From Candidatus Roseilinea sp. NK_OTU-006 (lineage in GTDB: Bacteria; Chloroflexota; Anaerolineae; J036; Brachytrichaceae), in the NCBI RefSeq assembly GCF_012931985.1, contig NZ_JAAFGM010000020.1:1-60561 (forward strand): a stretch of DNA of 60,561 nucleotides, written 5' to 3'. Of the stretch, positions 19,274 to 29,062 are shown in pieces (the first letter of the stretch is position 1; every line of letters starts with the position of its first letter). The position numbers and the translations under genes were made by a program. Below the pieces are notes generated by a model. The model saw only the letters and a list, made by a program, of their open reading frames with translations, was not told the origin of the DNA and searched no databases.

Positions 19274-21388
19274 TCAGTCGGGATGGCCCCGACGCTTCCA
19301 CGCTTCCAGCAGCGCATACACGTCCGCCGAGTTGCTGATGTGATTGTCATCGCTTTGCGCGATGCCAGGGTGCAGGATAAAAGCGTGCGTCTGTTGGCCG
19401 CCCAACCCGCCATGCGAACCGATCAACTCCTCGAAGGCGGCAACGCTGCCATCGGCATAGATCGCGCTGTTCAAGATCAGGTCGCCGGAGCTTTCAAACC
19501 GGGCCAGGCGCAGCAGTTGCTCCGCGCGACAGTGCAGGTCGCCATCTGCGAAAGGCGCTAACGGATCCTCGCCGGTCACGGCGCCGATGCTGAGGTCGCG
19601 GGCGCCGCGCTTGCCCAACACTAACACGTGCCCGTCATCACTGGCTGCCACGACGAAGCCGATACCCTCGTGCTGAATCAGCGCGTCCACCAGGCCGGGA
19701 TGCTCAGCCTCGATGGCTTGCAGCGAGACGCGATGCTCGCCGACCGAGTTGAAGTAGATGTGGGCAAGGTTGCCCGATGCGCAGACGATGATGTCGTCCC
19801 CGCCCTGCATGCCCGGCTGTGGGCGGCGCTTCTCCACGCCTTCGAGCGTGTGGGCCGTTGCGCGCATCACCGCCCGGCGAATGCGCCGCCCTTCCTGCGA
19901 CCGGAGATGTTGGCTGGCCGCGTGCAGCTCGGCGATCAGGGCTTGCACGAAGGAGTGGCCGGCCTCGGTTGCCCGTTCTTCTCCCACATGCACATCGGTG
20001 CGCGTCAGGTCGTCAATCAAGCGGCGCAGCGTGCAGCCGTAGCGCTGCCGGAAGGTCGCGCCGGCCGATTGGCCGTGATCGGATAGGATGATCAAGTCGT
20101 AGTCAAACGGCGCGAAGTGGCGAATGGTCTGCTGAATGTGCCGGATGTGCCGATCGAACCCGCGGAGGGTGTTCATCGCGTCCGGCGAGTCGGGGCCGGC
20201 GTGATGCGCCACTTCGTCATAGCCGATGAATGACATGTAGATCACCGGCGCGCCGCGGATGATCTCGTGCATCGTCGCATAGACGGCCAGATCGCGCAGC
20301 AACACGTTAGTCACGACGCGCAGGCCGGTGTACGGGCTGGGAAAGCGGCGGTCGAGCCGCGGCCAGCCGCCGCGCATTTGCTGGCGGAGCGCCTGGTAAA
20401 TCTCGATGCACACGTCCACCACACACAGGGCCAACGTACGGCCGAAGGTGTAAGGGTTGAGCCAGAATGAGGCGAGCACATCCAGCGCGCGCTCGGTCTG
20501 TAGCTGGCTGTTGCGAGGGAGGGTGCTGAGCGTGAGCAGCGAGCGCGCCGCATCGCCGTTGACCAGGTTGTTGATGGACGCGCCCCGGCGCAACAACCCG
20601 CGCCCGTTGCTGTGGCGCGCGTTGATGAAGTGGGCGTCGTCCGGGTTGTTTGAAACCCGCATCCTGCGCCGGCGCTTGTCGTACCAACGAAAGGCCGGAA
20701 TGTCCTCGTTGTCGCCATACATGATGCCCACCTGCGACGATGAGGTTTGTGAGGGCAACCCGCAGTCGAAGCGCATCAAGCAGTAACCGGCCCTGAGCAA
20801 ATCGCGCACGGCCGGCATCAACCCATGGGCCACCGCCGCGCGCATGCGCTCATAAGAGAGGCCGTCAATCTCCAGCAGGACCATGCCGCGATGGCCGGCG
20901 TCTTTGGGCCGGCCAAGGCGAGCGCCACTTCCGCGCACCGCGTGAATCGCAAACCGCAGATAGGTGTAGTCATCGTCCAGAGCGATCAGCCCCCCAGCAA
21001 TGGCATTGGCGAGCGAAAGGAAGAGCGCGCTCGGAAAGATGCCCAGCGGCCCCGAGCCGACGCGCGCGCCGAGCAAGAGATCGGCCGTCAACACGAGCAG
21101 CAACGTGTTGACGATCAGCGTAGCAGCCCCAACGGCAAAGACGATCAATGGCGCGCGCAACCACAGCAACACCGGCAAAATGGCGAAGTTGGCCGCTGCG
21201 ATGATGAAGGCCGCGCCCAAGCCGCGTGCGATCAGGCCGGGGGAAGGCGGCGCGAACGAGGCGGGCGGCACAGCCAGGACGAGCGCGACCAGGATGATGA
21301 CCTCGGCAACGAAGAACCCGCCAAAGCTAATGAACAATCTTCGGAAGTCTCGAAAGAGGCTCTTGGGCACAACAGCGGTCTTGCGCAT
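19274..21388 (-). CDS. Holin-like membrane domain fused to an alkaline-phosphatase-superfamily phosphodiesterase
   Basis: Residues ~15-150 have four membrane helices of the phage-holin-4/DUF360 type (ANFAILPVLLWLRAPLIVFAVG). Residues ~165 onward are a metal-dependent phosphatase/phosphodiesterase: VLLEIDGLSYERM supplies the first Asp, QTSSSQVGIMYGDN the nucleophile Thr/Ser region, SFIGYDEVAHHAGPDS the next Asp/His set, and LIILSDHGQS the late Asp-His pair. A late GHDV-type His is less clear. The enzyme is probably membrane-bound; head-group phosphate esters are plausible substrates. Confidence 0.85.
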   Translation of the reverse strand: MRKTAVVPKSLFRDFRRLFISFGGFFVAEVIILVALVLAVPPASFAPPSPGLIARGLGAAFIIAAANFAILPVLLWLRAPLIVFAVGAATLIVNTLLLVLTADLLLGARVGSGPLGIFPSALFLSLANAIAGGLIALDDDYTYLRFAIHAVRGSGARLGRPKDAGHRGMVLLEIDGLSYERMRAAVAHGLMPAVRDLLRAGYCLMRFDCGLPSQTSSSQVGIMYGDNEDIPAFRWYDKRRRRMRVSNNPDDAHFINARHSNGRGLLRRGASINNLVNGDAARSLLTLSTLPRNSQLQTERALDVLASFWLNPYTFGRTLALCVVDVCIEIYQALRQQMRGGWPRLDRRFPSPYTGLRVVTNVLLRDLAVYATMHEIIRGAPVIYMSFIGYDEVAHHAGPDSPDAMNTLRGFDRHIRHIQQTIRHFAPFDYDLIILSDHGQSAGATFRQRYGCTLRRLIDDLTRTDVHVGEERATEAGHSFVQALIAELHAASQHLRSQEGRRIRRAVMRATAHTLEGVEKRRPQPGMQGGDDIIVCASGNLAHIYFNSVGEHRVSLQAIEAEHPGLVDALIQHEGIGFVVAASDDGHVLVLGKRGARDLSIGAVTGEDPLAPFADGDLHCRAEQLLRLARFESSGDLILNSAIYADGSVAAFEELIGSHGGLGGQQTHAFILHPGIAQSDDNHISNSADVYALLEAWKRRGHPD

Positions 21389-21531
21389 ACCGACGTGGGG
21401 CGAAACGCTCGCCGCGCAGAGAGAATATCACGCCTGCAGGGCGCAACCCAGCGCCTTCGGTGGAGTTGACATTCCGGCCAACCGCGTCCACGATTCAGCG
21501 CTAGACGTCGAAACCGCATGAGGGAGGCGCC

Positions 21532-22743
21532 ATGTCGAAACCGCTCACTGTCCTGTGCCTGAGCAGCGCCGTCAAGGGCCAGCGCCTGATCCAGGAGCTG
21601 AAGCGCCTGGGCTGCCGCGTGTTTCTATTGACCGAGGAGCGCTGGCGCGATGACGCGTGGCCCTACGAATCGCTCGAAGGCATTCATTACATGCACAGCC
21701 TGGCGAACCGCCCACATGTCCTCAACGCGGCCAGTTACATGGCGCGCGGCCTGCAATTCGATCTCATCATCCCGCTGGACGAATACGAGGTGCAGACGGC
21801 CGGCGCGTTGCGTGAGCACTTCATCATGCCCGGTATGACCGCCTCGGAAGCGCAGCCGTTCAACGACAAGCTGGCGATGCGAGCGCGGGCGCAGGCTGCC
21901 GGCATCCCGACGCCCGAGTTCACGCCGGTGTTCAACTACGACGTCCTGCGGGCATGGATGGCGCGCGTGCCGCCGCCGTGGTTGCTCAAGCCGCGCCACG
22001 AGGCCGGCGCGATGGGCATCAAGCGCTGCGAGGACGCCGAACAAGTCTGGCGCTGGCTCGATCAGCTCGGCGACGAGCAGTCCCGCCGATTGTTGGAGCA
22101 GTTCGTGCCGAGCGACGTGTTTCACGTGGACGCGCTGGTGTGGCAGGGCCAAGTCGTGTTCAGCATTGCCAGCGCCTACGACAAGCCGCCGCTCAGCGTG
22201 TCGCACGGCGGCGGCGTATTCGTCACGCGCACGCTGCCGGCGGAGAGCGACGCAGCGCAAACGCTGACGGCGCTGAACGCACGGGTAATCGGCGCGCTGG
22301 CGCCGCGAGGATTCAGCGGCGCGGTGCATGCCGAATACCTGCGTGCGCTCGAGACCGGCCAATGGCTCTTCCTGGAGGCCGGCGCGCGCGTGGGCGGCGC
22401 CAACATCGCCGACATGATCGAGTACGCGACCGGCGTCAACCTTTGGGCCGAATGGGCGCGCATAGAGGTCGCTCACTTCCTCGGCGAAGACTATGCGCCG
22501 CCTGCCACGCGCCGCGACCACGCCGGCATCCTGATTTGCCTGGCCCGCCAGGAACACCCCGACCTATCGAGCTACAACGCCCCCGAAGTGGTTTGGCGGC
22601 TGAAGAAGCGCTACCATGCGGGGTTGATCGTGGTCTCACCCGATCCCGCGCGCGTGCAATCTCTCCTCGACAGCTACAGTCGGCGCTTCGTCGAGGACTT
22701 CCTGGCCCACGCCGAACCGTGGGAGACAGGGCGGATGGTGTGA
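21532..22743 (+). CDS. ATP-grasp ligase of unknown specificity
   Basis: 403 residues with the three-part ATP-grasp layout: an N-terminal Rossmann-like part (VLCLSSAVKGQRLIQELKRLG), the ATP-binding subdomain with LLKPRHEAGAMGI, and the acidic metal loop in GAVHAEYLR ... FLEAGARVGGANI. This fits ATP-dependent carboxylate-amine ligases such as dipeptide-forming enzymes. AGGGAGG lies just before the ATG. First gene of a run with the FAD oxidoreductase and the FHA protein, so it may act on the same small molecule. Confidence 0.82.
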   Translation: MSKPLTVLCLSSAVKGQRLIQELKRLGCRVFLLTEERWRDDAWPYESLEGIHYMHSLANRPHVLNAASYMARGLQFDLIIPLDEYEVQTAGALREHFIMPGMTASEAQPFNDKLAMRARAQAAGIPTPEFTPVFNYDVLRAWMARVPPPWLLKPRHEAGAMGIKRCEDAEQVWRWLDQLGDEQSRRLLEQFVPSDVFHVDALVWQGQVVFSIASAYDKPPLSVSHGGGVFVTRTLPAESDAAQTLTALNARVIGALAPRGFSGAVHAEYLRALETGQWLFLEAGARVGGANIADMIEYATGVNLWAEWARIEVAHFLGEDYAPPATRRDHAGILICLARQEHPDLSSYNAPEVVWRLKKRYHAGLIVVSPDPARVQSLLDSYSRRFVEDFLAHAEPWETGRMV

Positions 22744-22860
22744 GCTGACTCGACGTCGGCGCCGAGCCGACGCGCATCAGGCGCAACTTCACATCAGCCA
22801 TCCGCTCATACTCGGCGTTCGTGCCGACGCCGGGCTGGGCGAAGGTAGCATAGTGCCTAT

Positions 22861-24168
22861 ATGAATATCGCCATCATCGGCGCGGGAGCGACCGGCTTGG
22901 CCGCGGCGTACGATCTGCTGCGAGCCGGCCACCGCGTCACGCTCTTCGAGGCCGGCGACCGACCCGGCGGCCTGGCCGCCGGCTTCAAAATGCCGCGCTG
23001 GGACTGGTCGCTGGAGAAGTTCTATCACCACTGGTTCGAATCCGACCGCGATGTGCTGAAATTAGCCGATGAGATCGGCGTCCGCGATCGCGTCATCTTC
23101 AAGCGGCCAATCACGGTTTCCTACTGGAACGGCCGCTTTTATCCGCTCGACTCGCCGACGGCCGCGCTGAAGTTCCCGGGCCTGTCGTTGCCCGCCAAGA
23201 TCCCCTTTGGCCTGGCCACGATCTACCTGAAATATCTCACGACGAACTGGCGCGCGTTGGAGCGCTACACTGCGCACGCATGGGCGTCGCGGTGGATGGG
23301 ACGGCAGGCGTACGAGGTCATATGGCAGCCGCTGCTTGAGGGCAAGTTCGGCGACCGCTATCAACAGGTGAACATGGCGTGGCTGTGGGCACGCATCAAG
23401 GCGCGCAGCCCCCGGCTGGGCACCTTCATCGGCGGCTTCCAGGCTTTCTTCGACGCCCTCGCCGCGCGCATACAAGCCCTGGGCGGCGTCATCCACTATT
23501 CCACGCGCGTCGAAGAACTACACCTCGAGGGCGCGCCAAGTCGCCGGTGGCAAGTCCAGGCCCACGCCCAAGGCTCGACGTTTGACGTTGTGCTGAGCAC
23601 AACCGCGCCGCGCGCCATGGCCAAGCTTGCGCCGCAGTTGCCGCCCGATTACCTGGGCGCGCTCAACGCGCTGCAATCGCTGGGCGCAGTGATCGTGATT
23701 TTCGCGCTCGACCGGCAACTCGCCCGCCAAGGCTACTACTGGCACAACTTGCCCAAGAGCGCCGGCTTTCCTTACCTCGCCATGTGCGAGCACACCAACT
23801 TCGTCGCAACCGAGCACTTCGGCGGGCAACACCTTATCTATTGCGGCGACTACCTCCCTCCCGCGCATCCATACTTCTCGATGACGGAAGACGAATTGCG
23901 CAGCGTCTTCCTCCCCTCGCTGGCGCGCTTCAACCCGCACTTTGACCCATCCTGGGTGCAAGACGCCTGGGTATTTCGCGAGACCTATGCGCAGCCTGTG
24001 CCGTTCATCAATCACAGCCAACACATCCCACCAGTGAAGACTCCCCTGCCCGGCTTGTTCTTCGCCAGCATGAGCCAGGTGTATCCGTGGGATCGCGGCA
24101 CTAATTACGCCATCCGGCTCGGCCGCCAGACGGCGGCGGCTATACTCACATCGGCCAGCGATGGGTGA
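22861..24168 (+). CDS. FAD-dependent amine-oxidase-superfamily oxidoreductase
   Basis: The N-terminal dinucleotide fold is IAIIGAGATGLAAAYDLLRAGH, followed by the FAD motif GDRPGGLAAGF. The middle part is like UDP-galactopyranose mutase or protoporphyrinogen oxidase-type proteins (WDWSLEKFYHHWFESD), and the C-terminus closes the FAD site with YPWDRGTNYAIRLGR. About 435 residues. The stop overlaps the next gene's start by 8 bases. Substrate not deducible. Confidence 0.87.
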   Translation: MNIAIIGAGATGLAAAYDLLRAGHRVTLFEAGDRPGGLAAGFKMPRWDWSLEKFYHHWFESDRDVLKLADEIGVRDRVIFKRPITVSYWNGRFYPLDSPTAALKFPGLSLPAKIPFGLATIYLKYLTTNWRALERYTAHAWASRWMGRQAYEVIWQPLLEGKFGDRYQQVNMAWLWARIKARSPRLGTFIGGFQAFFDALAARIQALGGVIHYSTRVEELHLEGAPSRRWQVQAHAQGSTFDVVLSTTAPRAMAKLAPQLPPDYLGALNALQSLGAVIVIFALDRQLARQGYYWHNLPKSAGFPYLAMCEHTNFVATEHFGGQHLIYCGDYLPPAHPYFSMTEDELRSVFLPSLARFNPHFDPSWVQDAWVFRETYAQPVPFINHSQHIPPVKTPLPGLFFASMSQVYPWDRGTNYAIRLGRQTAAAILTSASDG

Positions 24169-25855
24169 ACACAACGCACGCGTGCCCCGTGTGCGCGTGC
24201 AGGACGAACTTGGCCGCGTCGTGAACGTCTTTCTGCTCTCGCCGGACGGCGAAGGGCTGACCGTAGGCCGCGCCTTGCACGCCGGCGTGTCGTTGCCGTC
24301 GAAAGACGTCTGCCCGCTCCACCTGCGCATCCGCTGGGACAGCACGTTCGGGCGCGTCATCGTCACCGACCTGGGTTCGCAGACCGGCACGTATCTGGAC
24401 GGACACAGGCTGACGCCGGAGGTGCCTTATGCCTGGCACAGCGGACAGCCCCTTCGCGCCGGCCGCTACACACTCAAACTCATCATGCCCGGGTCGGCCT
24501 CCGGCGCGCCAGGCGGCTCTGCGCCATCCACCGGCGCAGTCGCTCCCCTCTCCAAGCCGGCGCCGCGCTTGCGACGGCTCGGCGTCGCTCTCTTGATCAG
24601 CACACTCGCGGCATTCGCCCTGGCGGCGCATATCGTCCTGTCGCGCGCAATCGAAATTGTCAGCTTCGCACTGATCGCTGACGGGCCAAACCCTATGGCG
24701 ATCTTCCAGGTCGTCAATGCACAGCGCATCGAGCTGCGGGTGAATGGCCGACCGGCCGATCCCAATCGGTTGAGCTTCGATCCACACACCGGCACCGGCA
24801 CATATCGCGTTCGGCCGGGCGAGAGGAATTTCGTGCTCATCGCCTACGACCCGCTCGGACGATCGGCGACGAGCCGGCTGATCTCCCACGCGCCCATCGA
24901 GACGCCCCGCCCGACCTTCACGCCGTCGCCTGTCGAGATCGGCCTGGCTGTGTTTGCGTTCAACGGTGCGAACAAGGTCAACGACCTGAGCGACATCATC
25001 TTGAGCAAGGGTGAATCGTTGTTGATCGAGTGGGACGTGGTCAATGCCGAGTCGGTGGAGCTGCAACCGGCCGGCACCTTTGGGCCGCAGGACGCCGTGC
25101 GCGTCGCGCCGAACGAGACCACGGTGTATACGCTCATCGCCCGCAGCCCGCTCCAAGAGGTGCGCCGCTCGGTCAAGGTTATCGTAGTGGACGCGCAGGC
25201 GACGGCCGCTGCAAACGCGACCGCTGTCGCCATCGTCCAGGCCACGCGCGACGCCGAAGCCGCTGCTCAGGCCCAAATAGCCGCCACGGCGACGGCCGCC
25301 GCGCAGTCCACCACCACTGCGATTGCCGAGGCGTTCGCCCAGGCGCAGGCCGCGGCTGCGGCCAAAGCGACACAGGACGCCCTGGCCATACTCAGCGCAA
25401 CGCGCACAGCCGCCGCGCGCGAGACGGCTCAGGCACTCAGCGCTGCCCTCGCGCAGGCGACGGCGGACGCACGGCAGCTAACGGCGGCTACCTCGACGGC
25501 GATCGCACAGGCGACAGCGCAAGCGATGGCAGCGCGCTACGGCCAATACAGCGGCATCTGGACGAACGACGACCCGACCACCGATGGGGTCACCCGCCTG
25601 GTCATCAGCAACATCGGCCCCACCATCACGGTGCAGGCATTCGCCCGTTGCCAGCCGCGCGATTGTGATTGGGGCGCGCGCAGGCAGGCATTTACCGGCG
25701 AGCCATTCAGCATCGCCTTCGCTTTCGGCGACGGCGTGACGCGCCGGCTCACCTTCGCGCGCGTCGGCGACAAACTGCGCGTCACCGACGCCGATTCGCG
25801 CGGGCCGATCCGCACCTACACCTTCTCGCCGGCCAGGCCATTACCCGCACCCTAG
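24161..25855 (+). CDS. Membrane-anchored FHA-domain protein with Ala/Thr-rich repeat stalk
   Basis: N-terminal FHA domain (~15-105) with VGRALHAGVSLP, PLHLRI and GSQTGTYLDG, expected to bind phosphothreonine. One membrane segment (~142-164). Two beta-sandwich-like regions follow, the second with an IEWDVVNAESVEL ... VYTLIARS pattern. Then comes a ~110-residue stretch rich in ATA/QAT units (likely helical or coiled), then a C-terminal ~100-residue domain starting YSGIWTNDDPTTDGVTRL. Such ATA-repeat proteins are common in Chloroflexota. Overlaps the FAD gene by 8 bases, so translationally coupled. Confidence 0.82.
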   Translation: MGEHNARVPRVRVQDELGRVVNVFLLSPDGEGLTVGRALHAGVSLPSKDVCPLHLRIRWDSTFGRVIVTDLGSQTGTYLDGHRLTPEVPYAWHSGQPLRAGRYTLKLIMPGSASGAPGGSAPSTGAVAPLSKPAPRLRRLGVALLISTLAAFALAAHIVLSRAIEIVSFALIADGPNPMAIFQVVNAQRIELRVNGRPADPNRLSFDPHTGTGTYRVRPGERNFVLIAYDPLGRSATSRLISHAPIETPRPTFTPSPVEIGLAVFAFNGANKVNDLSDIILSKGESLLIEWDVVNAESVELQPAGTFGPQDAVRVAPNETTVYTLIARSPLQEVRRSVKVIVVDAQATAAANATAVAIVQATRDAEAAAQAQIAATATAAAQSTTTAIAEAFAQAQAAAAAKATQDALAILSATRTAAARETAQALSAALAQATADARQLTAATSTAIAQATAQAMAARYGQYSGIWTNDDPTTDGVTRLVISNIGPTITVQAFARCQPRDCDWGARRQAFTGEPFSIAFAFGDGVTRRLTFARVGDKLRVTDADSRGPIRTYTFSPARPLPAP

Positions 25856-25969
25856 TGTTGGCTCGGCTCGCCGAGGTCAGCGCCCCGGCGCCGTTGATGG
25901 GGATCACCTGGGCCGCCACAGCAAAAATCTTGCATCGCTGCTAGGCGAAGATGCTACACTCATCGAGCC

Positions 25970-26797
25970 ATGTTGAAATTTCGTCCAACCGCGCTATGCG
26001 TCATGGCCGCTCTGCTCGCCTGTGCGGGGCAAGCGTCCGCGTCGTCCCTTCAGCCCAATACCAGCTATTGGCTCTTCTTGCCAGTGGTGAACAGTCTGTA
26101 TTTGACCTGCCCCACCACCTCATCGCAAACCTACGATGTCATCGGCATTCAAGGGGGCTACTACAAGGGCAACGCACTGACCGACGAGAACGCCGACTTT
26201 CGCCTTTCTATTCTCGGTTACGTGCCAACGACGGCGCCAATGACGCTGGTGAACTATAGCGGGCCGGCCGACCCGCATGCGCCACAGATGGCCGGCATCT
26301 TTGAGCCAAATCGCGGCCCCAACATCACGGGCGTCTTCAAGCGCTACGACTGGAACTGGAACGAGAGCGGGCCGCCGCCCTACGGCGCGCGCGGTGGAGT
26401 CAATAACGATTGGCCGGTCTCGGTCATGAACCTGGCCGCCACACCTGGCGAGGGCATCTACATTCCGGAGCGCAATATACTCAACGCTCCGATCGGCACT
26501 GCGGCCATGGTGCTGTATGCCGATGAGGACGAGGTGACGCTGGCCTACGGCGACCGGGATAGCGTGGTCAACGGCTACGTGGTCTACTTGATGAACATTT
26601 GCACCGACCCTAATCTGGTGGCGCGTTACCGCCAGCAGCTCGATAGCAACGGACGCAGGGCGACAGGATTCCTTCCGGCCGTGCGCAACAACGAACGGAT
26701 CGGCATCGCGCGCTACAACTACGTTACGGTGGCAATTCGCGATAGTGGGCCTTTCCTCGATCCTCGCTCGCGGAAGGATTGGTGGCAAGGATACTGA
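25970..26797 (+). CDS. Secreted protein of unknown function
   Basis: 275 residues. A Sec signal peptide ends near GQASA-SS, then a mature, mostly beta-looking protein with few charged runs. It ends DSGPFLDPRSRKDWWQGY. I do not recognise a named domain. No membrane segment after the signal. It follows the FHA gene by 114 bases in the same direction and is convergent with pepF. Confidence 0.7.
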   Translation: MLKFRPTALCVMAALLACAGQASASSLQPNTSYWLFLPVVNSLYLTCPTTSSQTYDVIGIQGGYYKGNALTDENADFRLSILGYVPTTAPMTLVNYSGPADPHAPQMAGIFEPNRGPNITGVFKRYDWNWNESGPPPYGARGGVNNDWPVSVMNLAATPGEGIYIPERNILNAPIGTAAMVLYADEDEVTLAYGDRDSVVNGYVVYLMNICTDPNLVARYRQQLDSNGRRATGFLPAVRNNERIGIARYNYVTVAIRDSGPFLDPRSRKDWWQGY

Positions 26798-26914
26798 GCA
26801 CGCGCCGGGATAGCGCAAGCAGCGCTATCGCCGACCAGCGCGTGTCATCGAGCAACTTTGGACCGCCGGTCAGGAGGGGTTCATGATGGACGCATCCGTC
26901 TGTGGGCGCGCACG

Positions 26915-28717
26915 CTATGCGACCAGCTTCTCCAGACGATCTACGAAACCCTCCAGGACTTTGAATGCGCAATCCATCGGTTCCGGCTGGGTCATGTCCA
27001 CGCCGGCCATCTTGAGCGCGTCGAGCGGGTACATCGAGCCGCCGGCTTTCAGGAAATCGAGATAGCGATTGACTGCGCCCGGCGCCTTCTTCAGCACCTT
27101 GTCGGCCAGTGCGTTGGCCGCGCCGATGCCGGAGGCGTATTGCCACACGTAGTAATCGGCGAAGAAATGCGAGAACTGCATCCACGTCACGCCCACGCGC
27201 GGCTCATCCAGGCGCACGGCATCGCCGTAGCCATTTCGGAACAGCTCGACCAGCTTGGCGCTCATCGCGTCGGCGGTGAGCGCGCCGCCCCGCTCCACCG
27301 TGGTGTGCATCCAATGCTCGAACTGCGCGTTGATCGGCATGAGAAACAGATAACGGTGGAAGTTGTCCATGGCTTCCTGGATCACGGCGATCTCGAAGTC
27401 GCGCCCGCGGCCGAGTTCGAGCAAATGCGCCCGCACCAGCGCCTGGCTGAAGTTGGAGGCAACCTCGGCGGCGAACATGGAATACTCGGCGTAGACGAAC
27501 GGCTGCGCCTGGCAGGTCAGCAGCGTGTGCATCGAGTGGCCGATCTCATGCGCCAGGGTGCTCAGGCTGCCGAGGCCTTGTTCGCTATAGCTCATGAAGA
27601 TGAACGGCTTAGTGCCGTAGGTGCCGGCGGAGTAAGCGCCGTCGCGCTTGCCCTGGTTGGGGTAGATGTCCACCCAGCGGTCGGTGGTGAGGCCGCGCTT
27701 GACGGCGTTGACGTACTTCATCCCCAACGGGCGCAACCCACCGACGATCCACCGGACGGCCTGGTTGTAGGTAACGCGCGGCGGCTTCGCCAGGGGCGCG
27801 AAGATGTCGCACACTTCCATTTTGTCCAAGCCCAGCGCGCGCCGTCGAATATCCCAATAGCGATGCCAGATGCCGATGTGGCGGTTGCACGCATCAATCA
27901 CATTGTGATAAACCTCGGTAGGGATATTGCTCGGCGCGAGCGCCGCTGTGAGGGCATCGGGGTAGCGGTGCACCCGCGCTCGCAGCACCGTCGCCTTCAC
28001 TTTGCCGGCCATCACTTCGGCGAAGGTGTGCTTCATACCCAAGAAGCCATCGGCATAGCTTTCCCACGCGCTCTTGCGCAGCGTCCGATCCGGGCTGCTG
28101 AGCAACTCGTCAATGTTGCCCTGGGCCACCTGCACGCGCTTCTTCTTAGCAGTGCGTGCGTCGGCGAACTTCAGATCGGCGTTGGCCAGCACGGTGTACA
28201 CGTTGGCCGGCGTTGCTAGCGCTTCGCCGGCTTGCGCCATCACCTCTTCCACCTCCGCCGAGCGCACATGCGGCTTCATGCGCATCAGGTTATCGAAGAA
28301 GTGTTCATAGAGCCTGAGCTTTGGCTCAGCAGCCATGAAGCGCCTGATCGTCTCGGGTTCGAGGGTGAGGATCTCCGGCTGGGCGAATGCGGTCGCCGCG
28401 CTGAAACGCGCGGCCAGGTTCTGCGCTCGGCTCACGCGGGCCGCATTCGTCTGGTTGGTGGTATCTACGTCGAATCGGCGGTCAGCATAGTTGTAGATTT
28501 TGTGCATCTCCGGCGCCAGGCGGTCTATCAGGCTGAGATACGCATGCAGCGTGTGTGCCGACTCGGTCAGCCGGCCTCGAAAGGACGCCAAGCTCGGCAA
28601 CTCCGACTCTAACTGCCGATAGGCTTCTTCCCAAGCTTCCGGCGTGGGATACATGCTCTCCAGGTCCCATGTGTGTTCCACCGGCACTTCTTCGCGGCGA
28701 GGCAGAACTTTGGTCAT
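26915..28717 (-). CDS. pepF: Oligoendopeptidase F, M3 family metallopeptidase
   Basis: Cytoplasmic zinc peptidase that cuts short peptides. 600 residues, the family length. The zinc motif is HEIGH (His390, Glu391, His394) with the third ligand Glu418 in SMFAAEVASNF. The oligopeptidase F N-terminal domain precedes it. Start at ATG 28717 (MTKVLPRREEVPVEHTWDL, the usual family start). Codons ~39-128 of this gene are duplicated at 45262-45531. Confidence 0.96.
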   Translation of the reverse strand: MTKVLPRREEVPVEHTWDLESMYPTPEAWEEAYRQLESELPSLASFRGRLTESAHTLHAYLSLIDRLAPEMHKIYNYADRRFDVDTTNQTNAARVSRAQNLAARFSAATAFAQPEILTLEPETIRRFMAAEPKLRLYEHFFDNLMRMKPHVRSAEVEEVMAQAGEALATPANVYTVLANADLKFADARTAKKKRVQVAQGNIDELLSSPDRTLRKSAWESYADGFLGMKHTFAEVMAGKVKATVLRARVHRYPDALTAALAPSNIPTEVYHNVIDACNRHIGIWHRYWDIRRRALGLDKMEVCDIFAPLAKPPRVTYNQAVRWIVGGLRPLGMKYVNAVKRGLTTDRWVDIYPNQGKRDGAYSAGTYGTKPFIFMSYSEQGLGSLSTLAHEIGHSMHTLLTCQAQPFVYAEYSMFAAEVASNFSQALVRAHLLELGRGRDFEIAVIQEAMDNFHRYLFLMPINAQFEHWMHTTVERGGALTADAMSAKLVELFRNGYGDAVRLDEPRVGVTWMQFSHFFADYYVWQYASGIGAANALADKVLKKAPGAVNRYLDFLKAGGSMYPLDALKMAGVDMTQPEPMDCAFKVLEGFVDRLEKLVA

Positions 28718-28952
28718 GCGCTTTCACCTCTTTACTTACAAGACAGAGAGCTGCAAATGATACCGTCCTGGCGCAGGTGCGCTAGAGCAGCGCACAGGCA
28801 CGGGCAGAGGCGGTACCGGTTCAACCTGGACTGCTTTGGGATGATCGCCGGTGCCTGCGCACCTTGCCGGCGTTGTGGTGTCCCGCAGCCGGCGCCGCCA
28901 GTGGTCGTCGAGAGCAGGCGGCGCAGTTTTCAGCAGGAACAATCGCCGGCGG
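28333..28952. repeat. Left copy of a long direct repeat (pepF 5' region plus upstream block)
   Basis: Bases 28333-28602 match 45262-45531 at constant offset with only about nine mismatches and no gap. Bases 28785-28952 match 45537-45679 with small gaps. The 182 bases between (pepF start and its near upstream region) are absent from the right copy. Both copies have the same orientation and enclose the AIM24 gene and the carbohydrate island. Confidence 0.92.
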
Positions 28953-29062
28953 CGCGAGGGCGTAGGGAGCAAGCAATTTACCGGTGCGGTCAGATTGGCT
29001 CCGCCGCCGGCCTGAGCGGTAATGCGGGGGCAACGCACTTGGCGCTGCTCACGCTCGTCCGC
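28718..29062. other. Intergenic stretch between pepF and the AIM24-type gene
   Basis: 345 bases that should include the pepF promoter. No gene seen. Its middle (28785-28952) is the non-coding block also found at 45537-45679, containing CTTTGGGATGATCGCC and GCAGTTTTCAGCAGGAACAA. The left copy carries about 21 extra bases (near 28882) that the right copy lacks. Confidence 0.6.

Noticed and set aside
24500-25550. ATA/QAT repeats at 25.2-25.5 kb considered as a CRISPR-like array
   Set aside because: The repeats are protein-level low complexity in the FHA gene, with no constant repeat and spacer pattern. No CRISPR array was found anywhere in the window.
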